Of a DNA stretch of 64,000 bases, positions 25,290 through 33,182 are shown in pieces; position 1 is the first letter of the stretch, and each line of letters starts with the position of its first letter. Source of the DNA: Aureimonas sp. Leaf427 (GTDB taxonomy: Bacteria > Pseudomonadota > Alphaproteobacteria > Rhizobiales > Rhizobiaceae); the NCBI RefSeq assembly GCF_001425485.1, contig NZ_LMQW01000002.1, forward strand, positions 506 through 64,505, written 5' to 3'. A program made the position numbers and the translations under genes. A model generated the notes under the pieces. That model ran no database searches. It saw nothing but the letters and a program-made list of their open reading frames with translations, and was not told where the DNA came from.

Positions 25290-26690
25290 TCAAAGCCGCC
25301 ACTGCCCCGCCAGCCAATCCCGCACCGCCGCGATATCCGGCCTTGCCGTCGTGTCGATCCGCAGCAGGGCGGGGAGGTGCAGGGGCTCGGCGCGTTCGGC
25401 GAGGGCTATGAGTTCGGGGACGTAGTCGGCGCCGGGGTGGCCGGGGGGGCGGGTGGCGGCGCGGTGGGCGTAGCGCTCGCCGATCGTCTCGGGCGGGGCG
25501 GTGCACCAGAGTTCGACCGAGGCGTCGATGCCGGCTTCCGCCACGAGCGCGTCGAGATAATCGCGCGGCTGGAAGCCGAACCAGGCGTCGAGGATGAAGG
25601 TCGTGCCGGCGGGGGCCTCGCGCACGATGGCGAAGAGCGCGGCGAGGCTGGCGCGGCCGAGCCTTCGGTTGAAGGGCCGGTCGACCGGGCCGATCTCCTC
25701 CAGGAACGGGTTCTTGACCGTGTCGAGCGAGAGGACCGGCCAGCCCATGGCCGCGCCGAGGCCTGCGGCGACGCCGCTCTTGCCGCTGGCGGGAACGCCG
25801 TTGACGAAGACGACGCGCTTTTGCGCGGAGGCCTGCGGAAGCGCGGCGAGGCCTGCGCCGATCACGCCGGCATCGTCGCCGAGGCGGGCGGCGGCGACGG
25901 GCGCGCCGTACCAGGAAACATCGCCCTCGATGCCGGCGAGGGCCGCGGCCGCAGCCCCCCCGAGCCCGCCGCCGAGGACGACGATCTCGGGATCGAGCGA
26001 GGCGACGAGGCCGTCGATGGCGATGCGCAAGGGGCCGGCCCAGGCGGAGAGAACGGCCGAGGCCAGGGGGTCGCCGGTCTGCCGGCGGGCGAGAAGCTCG
26101 GCGGCGGTCGTCTCCGGGGGCAGGCCGGCCTCTCTGATGTGGCGGCCGAGCGCGGTGCCCGAACTCGTCGTCTCCACGCAGCCGCGCTTGCCGCAGACGC
26201 AGCGCAGCCCCGCCGGATCGATGGAGATGTGGCCGAGCTGCCCGGCCGTGCCGCGCGCGCGAAGAAGGCGCCCGCCTTCGAGGATCGCCCCGCCGATGCC
26301 CGTGCCGATCGTCAGCATGACGACATGGCGCATGCCCTTCGCGGCGCCGACGGCGGCCTCGCCGACGAGCGCCATGCTGCAGTCGTTGTCGATCGCGACG
26401 GGGCGCCGGAAGCGCGCCTCCAGCCGCCCGGCGAGATCGGTGCGGGAGAGATCGACATAGCCGCCGGAGAGGACGCGGCGCGCCTCGAAATCCACCCGTC
26501 CGGGCACGCCGATGCCGATGCCCGTCACCGTCTCGTCGAGGATCTCCTCGATCAGCGCCTCGATGCGCGAGAAAACGGTCTCGGGATCGGGCGAGCTCGC
26601 GGCGCGCGCGCGGGCGAGGATCGCCCCGTCCGCCCCGATGCGCGCGGCGCGCAGATGGGTGCCCCCGATGTCGATGCCGATGGCGCTCAC
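25290..26690 (-). CDS. ROK-family sugar kinase fused to a P-loop kinase/NTPase domain
   Basis: 466 aa from GTG at 26690 (GGAGGGAG upstream). Residues about 1-290 are a complete ROK kinase: phosphate loop IGIDIGGTHLRAARI, VPGRVDFE, the Asp base region AIDNDCSMALVGE, LTIGTGIGGAI and the zinc motif CVCGKRGCVET. From about 300 a second ATP-binding domain begins (VVFVNGVPASGKSGVAAGLG, a GxxxxGKS P-loop), resembling small nucleotide-dependent kinases. The reading frame is open across the junction. It is followed downstream of the aldolase gene in the same operon direction. Substrates of both domains are unknown. Confidence 0.85.
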   Translation of the reverse strand: MSAIGIDIGGTHLRAARIGADGAILARARAASSPDPETVFSRIEALIEEILDETVTGIGIGVPGRVDFEARRVLSGGYVDLSRTDLAGRLEARFRRPVAIDNDCSMALVGEAAVGAAKGMRHVVMLTIGTGIGGAILEGGRLLRARGTAGQLGHISIDPAGLRCVCGKRGCVETTSSGTALGRHIREAGLPPETTAAELLARRQTGDPLASAVLSAWAGPLRIAIDGLVASLDPEIVVLGGGLGGAAAAALAGIEGDVSWYGAPVAAARLGDDAGVIGAGLAALPQASAQKRVVFVNGVPASGKSGVAAGLGAAMGWPVLSLDTVKNPFLEEIGPVDRPFNRRLGRASLAALFAIVREAPAGTTFILDAWFGFQPRDYLDALVAEAGIDASVELWCTAPPETIGERYAHRAATRPPGHPGADYVPELIALAERAEPLHLPALLRIDTTARPDIAAVRDWLAGQWRL

Positions 26691-26845
26691 GGGCGGCTCC
26701 CTCCGACCGTTGAAGACGGACGGCCGGACTGCCCTCAGCATCCGGCCGTCGAAGGCGATGCGGCGGTCCCGTCCGACCCGTTCGGGCGCTCTCCCGATGG
26801 TGGAAGGCGCCCGAACGGTCGGGGAGACCGGCCGCAGGTCCGAGG

Positions 26846-27760
26846 TCAGGCGACCTTGGCGGCGGGGGTGCGGTAGCGGCCGATCACGGCCTGGATCTCG
26901 CGAAGGCGGGGGACGGCGACGGTCTCCAGCCGCTGGCGCGTCACCTCCCGGTCGAGCGAGATGCAGTCCTTCCAGAGCGAGCGCCCGGCGATGACGCCGG
27001 AGGCGCCGTTCCGCATGGCGATCTCGACCTGGCCGAGGAAGGTCTCGTGGTCGACGCCGGCGGAAAGGACCGCCCAGGGCACGTCTCCGGACATGTCGGT
27101 GACGGCCGCGCAGCTTTCCGGCGAGCCGGGATAGGGCAGCTTCAGGACCTTGGAGCCGAGATCGAGGCAGATGCGCGTGCCGCCCTGGATCAGCTCGGGG
27201 ATCTTCGCCTTGTAGGCCTCCGGGCTCTCGCCCTCCAAAGCATAGGTCAGGAACTCCACGACGAGGAGAATGTCCTCGCGGGCGAAATCCTCGATCGCCG
27301 CCTTCAGGATCGCGATGTTGTGCGTGTTGGCCGCCGGCGTGTCGGAGCGCAGGTAGACCATGATCTTGCCGCCCGTGCCGCCGAGCGCGCGCACCCGCCG
27401 CGCGTCGATGCCCTCCACGAGCTTGGAGAGGCGGTAGCCTTCCGGCGAGACGTCCCAGCCCGACGCGTCGAGGCCGATGAGAAGCGCGGTGTCGCGGGCG
27501 ATGACGCCGTCGTCGACGAGATGGGGCACCGCGCAGATCGGATCGACGAGCACGCAGCTCGCCTTGGAGGCGAGGTGGCGCGTGATGTCGGCCTTGGTGT
27601 GGCCGAGAACGTCGTTGCCGATCGCGGCCTGTTCGGCGGGATCGGAGGCGAGCAGCGTGCGCATGCCGCCGCGCTGGTCGCAGGCGATGACCATCATCGC
27701 TCCGTCCTGGCCGCAGATCTGATGATATCCGCGCAGCTCTGCCGTGGTCATGCGTGCCAT
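26846..27760 (-). CDS. Class I aldolase of the LacD/YihT (tagatose-bisphosphate / sulfofructose-phosphate) family
   Basis: 304 aa from the ATG at 27760 (GGAGGAAC upstream). TIM-barrel Schiff-base aldolase: VIACDQRGGMR near residue 28, SCVLVDPICA, LLVVEFLTYAL, and the probable Schiff-base lysine in DLGSKVLKLPYPGS, then GVIAGRSLWKD near the end. It cleaves a ketose (bis)phosphate into dihydroxyacetone phosphate and an aldehyde. No sulfoquinovose genes (YihQ/S/V-like) are seen, so a sugar-phosphate substrate is more likely. It starts the leftward aldolase-ROK operon, divergent from the SorC-type regulator. Confidence 0.87.
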   Translation of the reverse strand: MARMTTAELRGYHQICGQDGAMMVIACDQRGGMRTLLASDPAEQAAIGNDVLGHTKADITRHLASKASCVLVDPICAVPHLVDDGVIARDTALLIGLDASGWDVSPEGYRLSKLVEGIDARRVRALGGTGGKIMVYLRSDTPAANTHNIAILKAAIEDFAREDILLVVEFLTYALEGESPEAYKAKIPELIQGGTRICLDLGSKVLKLPYPGSPESCAAVTDMSGDVPWAVLSAGVDHETFLGQVEIAMRNGASGVIAGRSLWKDCISLDREVTRQRLETVAVPRLREIQAVIGRYRTPAAKVA

Positions 27761-27874
27761 GGATCGTTCCTCCGCCCCCGGTCTGCCGCCCGTTCCTCGG
27801 GGATTGCCCGCCCTTCGAATTTCGCGTCGCGGCGAGGATCGGAGCGGGAGATTTGTGTGATAACGTCGGCTTGG

Positions 27875-27890
27875 ATATGACGTAACATAT
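27875..27890. promoter_or_regulatory. Operator-like palindrome between aldolase and SorC regulator genes
   Basis: ATATG-ACGTAA-CATAT, a perfect 5-bp inverted repeat with a 6-bp spacer, in the AT-rich centre of the 200-bp divergent gap. Probable binding site for the SorC/DeoR-like protein encoded at 27961. Confidence 0.5.
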
Positions 27891-27960
27891 TGCTGAAAGG
27901 AATTGCAAGCTGGCTCGGACCCCGCCCCCATCCCCTCCCGTCGACCCGACGTCCCGCACG

Positions 27961-28857
27961 ATGCTGCACACCGTCGCCAAGCTCCATTACGAGGCGGAGA
28001 TGAGCCAGGTGGAGATCGCCAAGCGTCTGGGGCTCTCCGCCGCGACGATCTCGCGCCTGCTGCAGCGGGCGCGGGCGGAGGGGATCGTGCGGATCGAGGT
28101 GCGCGATCTCGCCGCGCCCGACGATCTCGTGCGCGCGCTCTGCGAAACGCTGAAGCTGAAGACGGCGGCCGTGGTGGAGACCGCCGGCGGCGGGCGGCTC
28201 GACGCCATCGCCGCGCCCGTCGGCGAGCTTCTGCGTCAGGCGGGGCTGAAGGCGGGCTCGGTTCTGGCGATCGGCTGGGGGCGGGCGGTGCGCGCGGTGG
28301 TGGAGGGCAGCCTGCCCGATCTGCCGGGCGTTCTCACCGTGCCCGCGACGGGCGGGATGCAGCAGCACGCGCCCCATTTCCAGGTGAACGAGTTCGTGCG
28401 GCGGGCGGCGCGGGCGATCGGCGGCGTGCCGCAGTTCGTCCATGCGCCCTATCTGCCCTCGGCGGCGACGCGCGGGGTGCTCCTCGCCGATCCCGCCATC
28501 GCCGACACGGTGGCGCTCTGGGACCGGGTGGATGCCGCCGTCGTCGGCATCGGCCTGCCGCATTCGCAGAACTCGCCGGACGCGAGCGCCGCGACGCCCG
28601 ACGAGCAGGCGCTGGCCGACGCCGTGGGCGACGTCTTGCGCCACTACTTCGACGCCAGGGGGCAGATCACCGACTGGGAGGGCGAGCGGCGGATGATCGC
28701 CATGTCCGCCGAGCAGCTGCGCCGCGCACCCCTCGTCGTCGGCGTCGCGACCGGGGAGAACAAGGCGGCCGCCATCCTCGGCGCCGCCAGAGCCGGCCTC
28801 GTCTCGGCGCTCGTCACGGACACGCGGACGGCGGAGGCGGTGCTCGACGCGGCGTGA
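27961..28857 (+). CDS. SorC/DeoR-type sugar-binding transcriptional regulator
   Basis: 298 aa from the ATG at 27961. The N-terminal helix-turn-helix is VAKLHYEAEMSQVEIAKRLGLSAATISRLLQRAR; the rest is a SorC sugar-phosphate-binding domain (SVLAIGWGRAVRAV, DRVDAAVVGIG, NKAAAILGAARAGLVSALVTD). The frame stays open 17 codons upstream to CTG at 27910, which has AAAGGA 8 nt before it. A non-ATG start there would give the N-terminus length usual for the family. It probably controls the aldolase/ROK operon and the transporter at 29570. Confidence 0.87.
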   Translation: MLHTVAKLHYEAEMSQVEIAKRLGLSAATISRLLQRARAEGIVRIEVRDLAAPDDLVRALCETLKLKTAAVVETAGGGRLDAIAAPVGELLRQAGLKAGSVLAIGWGRAVRAVVEGSLPDLPGVLTVPATGGMQQHAPHFQVNEFVRRAARAIGGVPQFVHAPYLPSAATRGVLLADPAIADTVALWDRVDAAVVGIGLPHSQNSPDASAATPDEQALADAVGDVLRHYFDARGQITDWEGERRMIAMSAEQLRRAPLVVGVATGENKAAAILGAARAGLVSALVTDTRTAEAVLDAA

Positions 28858-29048
28858 GAGGCGCGGGGCGGGGAGGGGAGTGGACCGGGGACGGGCTAGA
28901 TGGAGCCGGGCGGGGCGGCTCGCCCATGCGGTCCCTTGGCTTCCGCCCGCCCTGCCGCCTGCCGCCCGCCGCCTGCCGCCTTCTCGCCTGCCGCGCTTGC
29001 CGCCCTCCCGCTCTATCACCCTGCCGCCCTCCGGCCCTGTCGCCCGCG
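28858..29048. other. Non-coding GC-rich tract with CTGCCGCC-type repeats
   Basis: No gene is seen. The segment about 28940-29048 is a pyrimidine-rich run of imperfect CCTGCCGCC units (over eight copies), a simple-sequence tract leading into the inverted repeat at 29049. Confidence 0.5.
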
Positions 29049-29146
29049 ACCGTCATTCTCGGGCCCCGTCCCGAGAATCCAGCCGGTGCCTCGCCACCGT
29101 CGAGGGGCTCACCTGGATTCTCGGGACGGGGCCCGAGAATGACGGT
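29049..29146. repeat. Perfect 33-bp inverted repeat with 32-bp spacer
   Basis: Arms 29049-29081 and 29114-29146 are exact reverse complements. Each arm itself contains a nested palindrome, ATTCTCGGG-CCCCGT-CCCGAGAAT. The core resembles the GTCATTCTCGGG...CCCGAGAATCC elements scattered in alphaproteobacterial intergenic DNA. As RNA it would make a very stable stem downstream of the SorC-type gene. Confidence 0.85.
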
Positions 29147-29303
29147 TGCGGGGGGTGGAATGGCGGTTGCGAGTGGGGGTGACGGTTGCGGGAGACGACG
29201 GTTGCGGGGGCGATGGCGGCTGCGGAGGTGGAATGACGGTCGCAGGGGTGGAATGACGGCTGCTGGGGAGACGACGGTTGCAGGGAAACGGAATGACGGT
29301 CGC
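29141..29303. repeat. Array of nine degenerate GACGGTTGC repeats
   Basis: Variants of G(A/G)CGG(T/C)(T/C)GC begin at 29141, 29162, 29181, 29197, 29215, 29235, 29255, 29273 and 29295, spaced 16-22 bp (mean about 19), often preceded by GGAAT. They lie between the 33-bp inverted repeat and the transporter promoter. Could be a decayed tandem repeat or an array of binding sites. Confidence 0.6.
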
Positions 29304-29428
29304 AGCGGTGCACCGGTCCCTCGACGACGCGGATCGTGCGCGCAGGTCACACGACCTCGGCCCGCCGTCTCCGACGCCCGCCCGCCCGCACCCCGCCATC
29401 CCCTTGCCGAAAATGTGAAATTGCTTCC

Positions 29429-29473
29429 TGCAAATATTTGCACTTGACGCTGGCCGACGTTCCTGCCGATCAT
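29429..29473 (+). promoter_or_regulatory. Promoter and palindromic operator of the Frc/Rbs-type transporter operon
   Basis: Perfect 14-bp palindrome TGCAAATATTTGCA (29429-29442) abuts TTGACG (29444-29449), followed after 17-18 bp by a weak -10 (GATCAT, 29468-29473). It is about 100 bp upstream of the binding-protein ATG. The palindrome is a likely site for the SorC-type regulator or another local repressor. Confidence 0.5.
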
Positions 29474-29569
29474 GCGTCACCGAGCGAGAGGATTTGCGAC
29501 AACGCAGGCCGCCTCTTTCAGCATGTGTGGGAGCGCATGTGGGGGCCGCTCGTCTAAGGGGAGGAAGTC

Positions 29570-30568
29570 ATGGAGCGTCGTTCCATTCTGAAGGCGGCCG
29601 CCGGTCTGGCCGTCGCAGCGTCCATCGGGCTCGGCACCTTGCCCAGCCACGCGCAGGACGCCAAGAAATTCACGGTCGCGCTCATTCCGGGCCTGACGAC
29701 CGACGCCTTCTACATCACCATGCGCAAGGGCGCGCAGGCCGCCGCCGACGCGCTCGGCGTGGAGCTGGTGTTCCAGGGCGGGCCGGAGTTCAACCCGGTC
29801 GTGCAGGTGCCGGTTCTCGACGCCACGATCGCCCGCAAGCCCGACGCGATCCTGATCGCGCCGACCGACGTGACGCAGCTCGTCGAGCCGCTGCGCAAGG
29901 CGCAGGACGCCGGCATCGCGGTCATCACGGTCGATACGTTCATCGGCACCGGAAAATACCAGACCGGCGCCGGCGAGGCCGACTTCCCGCTCGCCTACAT
30001 CGCCTCCGACAACGTTCTGGGCGGCCGCATGGCGGCCCGGGCGCTCGCCAAGGCGATCGGCGAGGAGGGCGGCAAGGTCTACGTCTCCAACGTCAAGCCC
30101 GGCATTTCCACGACCGACCAGCGCGAAGCCGGCTTCAAGGCCGAGATCTCCGAGAACTTCCCGAAGATCACCGTGCTCGACACGCAGTTCAACGAGAACG
30201 ACGCCAACAAGGCGGCGAGCCAGCTGCAGGCCGTCTATGCCCGCAATTCCGACCTGAAGGGCGTCTTCGGCGCGAACCTCTTCTCGGCCATCGGCGCCGG
30301 CAACGGCGTGCAGCAGGCGGGCCAGACCGGCAACGTCAAGGTCGTCGCCTTCGACGCGCCCGGCTCGATCGTCGACAACATCACGTCGGGCCTCGTCGAC
30401 GCGGCCATCGCCCAGCATCCCGCCGAGATCGGCTATTACGGCGTCGTCTCCGCCTATGCCCACCTCACCGGCCAGTCCATCCCGGTCTCGATCGGCACGG
30501 GCTTCACGGTCATCGACAAGACCAACGTGACCGATCCGAACGTGGCGAAATACGTCTACTCGGAGTGA
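29570..30568 (+). CDS. Periplasmic sugar-binding protein of a CUT2 (Frc/Rbs-type) ABC importer
   Basis: 332 aa, with the ribose-binding-protein fold (periplasmic binding protein type 1). A signal peptide begins MERRSILKAAAGLAVAASIG with likely cleavage after SHA before QDAKKFTVAL. Characteristic segments are TTDAFYITMRKGAQAAADALGVEL, KPDAILIAPTD, YIASDNVLGGRMAARAL, GVFGANLFSAIGAGNGVQ and VKVVAFDAPGSIVDNITSG. GGGGAGGAAG precedes the ATG. The ligand may be fructose or another sugar processed by the aldolase at 26846. Confidence 0.93.
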   Translation: MERRSILKAAAGLAVAASIGLGTLPSHAQDAKKFTVALIPGLTTDAFYITMRKGAQAAADALGVELVFQGGPEFNPVVQVPVLDATIARKPDAILIAPTDVTQLVEPLRKAQDAGIAVITVDTFIGTGKYQTGAGEADFPLAYIASDNVLGGRMAARALAKAIGEEGGKVYVSNVKPGISTTDQREAGFKAEISENFPKITVLDTQFNENDANKAASQLQAVYARNSDLKGVFGANLFSAIGAGNGVQQAGQTGNVKVVAFDAPGSIVDNITSGLVDAAIAQHPAEIGYYGVVSAYAHLTGQSIPVSIGTGFTVIDKTNVTDPNVAKYVYSE

Positions 30569-30587
30569 GCGGGGCGTTTTTGAAGAC

Positions 30588-30657
30588 GCTTCTTCTCCCC
30601 GACGGGGAGACGTGGCCGGCAGGCCGATAAAGGCGTGCCGCCGGAGGGCGGGAGGAG
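30588..30657. repeat. Partial RIME1-like repeat
   Basis: Half-copy of the palindromic element seen complete at 32982: CTTCTCCCCGACGGGGAGA followed by GTGGCCGGCAGGCCGAT. It lies just after the binding-protein gene and may serve as a hairpin. Confidence 0.55.
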
Positions 30658-30723
30658 ACCAAGCTTCGGTCGGAGACCCTCGACCCCTTTGCGCGGACGA
30701 TCCGATAGAGGTTGGCGGGTGCC

Positions 30724-30848
30724 GCGCCCCCCTCTGTCCTGCCGGACATCTCCCCCTCAAGGGGGGAGATCGGCAGCTTCGGCCTTAGCGATGAGCCTGA
30801 TCTCCCCCCTTGAGGGGGAGATGCCTGGCAAGGCAGAGGGGGGCGCCT
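30724..30848. repeat. RIME2-like intergenic palindromic element
   Basis: About 125-bp element bounded by the perfect inverted repeat GCGCCCCCCTCTG/CAGAGGGGGGCGC, with internal palindromes CATCTCCCCCTCAAGGGGGG-type on each side. The same pattern recurs at 32774 and in the array at 47171. Such mosaic elements are known from rhizobial intergenic regions. It sits between the binding-protein and permease genes and could separate their expression. Confidence 0.75.
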
Positions 30849-30917
30849 CGCACCACCCCCAAGACCGCATTCCCGACACGACAGAAAAGGCGGCCATCCC
30901 GCCGGGCAGGTGAACCC

Positions 30918-31997
30918 ATGACCGCATCCCTCCTGGACGCGCCCCCCGGCGGTCCTCCGGCAGAGAGCCAGCACGTCAAGCCGCAGGCCGATCACGCCGA
31001 CACGGCACGCACGATCATCCAGCGCGTCGCGGACCTGCGCGCCTGGCTGTTCCTCGCCGCGCTGATCGTCGTCTTCGAGGTCTGGTCGCGCGCCTCCTTC
31101 GGCGGGACCTTCATTCTCAACGGCTTCAACATCCAGTCCATCGCGATCTTCGCCGTGGCGCCGCTGCTTCTGGCGACCGGGCAGACCTTCGTCATCATTT
31201 CCGGCGGCATCGATCTGTCGATGGGCTTCGTCATGGGGCTGGCCGCCGTCGTCGCGGCCCATGCGATCAACTGGGCGACGCCCGGCATGGGAATGCCGAT
31301 GGCGGTCGTCTTCGGAACGCTCGTCGCGGTGGCGGCCGCCGCGATCCCCGGCGCGGTGAACGGGCTCCTCATCTCGCGCCTGCGCGTGCCGCCCTTCATC
31401 GGAACGCTCGGCATGTTCGGCGTCGCGCGCGGCGTCGCCTTCCTGCTCGCCAACGGCACGACCGTTCCGATCAAGAACACGGTCTTCGCCGCCATCGGCA
31501 ACGGGCGCATTCTCGGCGTGCCGACGATCGTGATCATCACCGCGATCTTCGTGCTGGTGATGCACTACCTTCTCAGCCAGACGCGCTTCGGCCAGCACAA
31601 TTACGCCATCGGCGCCAACGTCCAGGCGGCGCGGCGCTCGGGCATCGACATCAAGTGGCATCTTCTGCGGCTCTACATCCTGTCGGCCGCCTGCGCGGGT
31701 CTGGCGGGCGTCGTCTATTCCGCGCGCTTCAACGCGGGCGCGGCCCAGGCCGGCGAGCCGCTGCTGCTCGACTGCGTCGCGGCGGTCGTCATCGGCGGCG
31801 CCAGCCTCTTCGGCGGGTCCGGCACGATTCTCGGCACGGTGGCCGGCGCCTTCGTCATCGCCGTCATCCAGTACGGCCTCGTCTTCGTGAACGTCGAGCC
31901 CTTCTGGCAGTTCATCAGCGTCGGCGTCGTCATCATCATCTCGGTTCTGATCGACCAGGCGCAGCGCCGGTTCAGCGGAGGTCGCATCGATGAGTAG
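30918..31997 (+). CDS. CUT2 sugar ABC transporter permease (FrcC/RbsC type)
   Basis: 359 aa from the ATG at 30918 (AGGTGA upstream; an in-frame start at 30810 lies inside the repeat and is rejected). Eight to ten membrane helices, with the family motif ATGQTFVIISGGIDLSMGFVMG and C-terminal GGASLFGGSGTILGTVAGA. Its length and hydrophilic 40-residue N-terminus match FrcC of Sinorhizobium. It overlaps the ATPase gene by 8 nt, so the two are translationally coupled. Confidence 0.93.
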   Translation: MTASLLDAPPGGPPAESQHVKPQADHADTARTIIQRVADLRAWLFLAALIVVFEVWSRASFGGTFILNGFNIQSIAIFAVAPLLLATGQTFVIISGGIDLSMGFVMGLAAVVAAHAINWATPGMGMPMAVVFGTLVAVAAAAIPGAVNGLLISRLRVPPFIGTLGMFGVARGVAFLLANGTTVPIKNTVFAAIGNGRILGVPTIVIITAIFVLVMHYLLSQTRFGQHNYAIGANVQAARRSGIDIKWHLLRLYILSAACAGLAGVVYSARFNAGAAQAGEPLLLDCVAAVVIGGASLFGGSGTILGTVAGAFVIAVIQYGLVFVNVEPFWQFISVGVVIIISVLIDQAQRRFSGGRIDE

Positions 31998-32739
31998 TTC
32001 CGCCCAGCCGATCCTCGAAGTCTCCAACCTGTCCAAGCATTTCGGCGCGGTGCGCGCGCTGAACGACTTCTCCATGACCATCCGCCCCGGCGAGGTCGTG
32101 GCGCTGGCCGGCGACAACGGCGCGGGCAAGACGACGCTGATCAAGGCGATCTCCGGCGTCTTCCGCCCGACCTCCGGCACGGTGAAGCTCGACGGCAGGC
32201 CCGTCTCCTTCGCCACACCGCAGGAGGCGCGGGACTCCGGTATCGAGACGATCTACCAGGACCTCGCGCTCGCCGACAATCTGACGATCGGCGGCAACAT
32301 CTTCCTCGGCCGCGAGCCGATGACGAAGAAGTTCGGCTTCCTGCCGGTGCTCGACCGAAAGAAGATGGCCGCCGCCGCGCGCGACACGATGGCGCTTCTC
32401 GACTTCCACGTCTCGCGCACGGACGCCCCGGTCTCCAACTTCTCCGGCGGCCAGCGGCAGGCGGTGGCGATCGGGCGCGCGGTCTACTGGAACGCGCGCA
32501 TCCTCATCATGGACGAGCCGACCGCGGCGCTGGGCGTTCCCGAGCAGCGCAAGGTGATCTCGCTGATCCACCAGCTGAAGGCGCAGGGGCGCGGCGTCAT
32601 CTTCATCTCCCACAACCTGCAGGACATTTTCGCCGTCTCGGACCGGATCGTGGTGCTGCGGCGGGGCGTGGAGGCCGGCGAGCGGCGTATCGCCGATACG
32701 ACGCATGACGAGGTGGTGAAGCTGATGGTGGGCGGGTGA
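31990..32739 (+). CDS. CUT2 sugar ABC transporter ATPase, single-domain (FrcA type)
   Basis: 249 aa. Unlike the tandem-domain RbsA/XylG proteins it has only one nucleotide-binding domain, as in FrcA. Walker A GDNGAGKTT at 41-49, Q-loop ETIYQDLALADN, signature FSGGQRQAVAIGRA, Walker B ILIMDEPTAALG and switch His in FISHNLQD. It completes a three-gene importer with the genes at 29570 and 30918. Confidence 0.94.
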   Translation: MSSSAQPILEVSNLSKHFGAVRALNDFSMTIRPGEVVALAGDNGAGKTTLIKAISGVFRPTSGTVKLDGRPVSFATPQEARDSGIETIYQDLALADNLTIGGNIFLGREPMTKKFGFLPVLDRKKMAAAARDTMALLDFHVSRTDAPVSNFSGGQRQAVAIGRAVYWNARILIMDEPTAALGVPEQRKVISLIHQLKAQGRGVIFISHNLQDIFAVSDRIVVLRRGVEAGERRIADTTHDEVVKLMVGG

Positions 32740-32773
32740 TTTCGGCTGGTCGAGCGGAGCTTCGGTGAGGGCG

Positions 32774-32928
32774 GCGGGAGGCACCCCCCTCTGCCTGCCG
32801 GCATCTCCCCCGCAAGGGGAGAGATCAGGCTAACCGCGAACGGCTGCGATTTCGATCGACCGCCGGAGCTGCCGATCTCCCTCCTTGCGGGGGAGATGTC
32901 CGGCAGGACAGAGGGGGGCGCCTCCCGC
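32774..32928. repeat. RIME2-like palindromic element
   Basis: Starts GCGGGAGGCACCCCCCTCTG and ends with the near-complementary CAGAGGGGGGCGCCTCCCGC, with two internal CATCTCCCCCGCAAGG-type palindromes. Complete copy of the element class at 30724. Confidence 0.75.
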
Positions 32929-32981
32929 AAGGTCGGCCCGGCAAACCCTTCAAATCAAAAGCGCAAACCCCTCCGAACATG

Positions 32982-33118
32982 GGTTCTTCTCCCCTGCGGG
33001 GAGAAGTGGCCGGCAGGTCGATGAGGGGCATGCCATCCGTTAAAGGACGCCGCGCCGCCCTCGGGCGCCGCCCCCTCATCCGGCTGCCGCCACCTTCTCC
33101 CCGCAGGGGAGAAGAACC
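32982..33118. repeat. RIME1-like palindromic element
   Basis: Bounded by GGTTCTTCTCCCCTGCGG and its complement ending GGGGAGAAGAACC. The body contains GGCCGGCAGGTCGATGAGGGG and CCCCCTCATCCGGCTGCCG, also mutually complementary. Together with the previous element it fills the 443-bp gap between the transporter and pdxJ; no gene is seen there. Confidence 0.75.
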
Positions 33119-33182
33119 AAGCTGGGCAACCGTTCGAGCTGCGGAGGAGCTGCGCGTCGAGCGCTTCCTCGTCGAACTCGCG

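Noticed and set aside
26846-27760. Sulfoquinovose (sulfo-EMP) pathway based on the YihT-like aldolase
   Set aside because: No sulfoquinovosidase, isomerase, reductase or sulfo-sugar kinase of that pathway is present nearby.
29141-29303. Short direct repeats as a mini-CRISPR
   Set aside because: Repeat core is only about 9 bp, degenerate, and the spacers are similar to each other.
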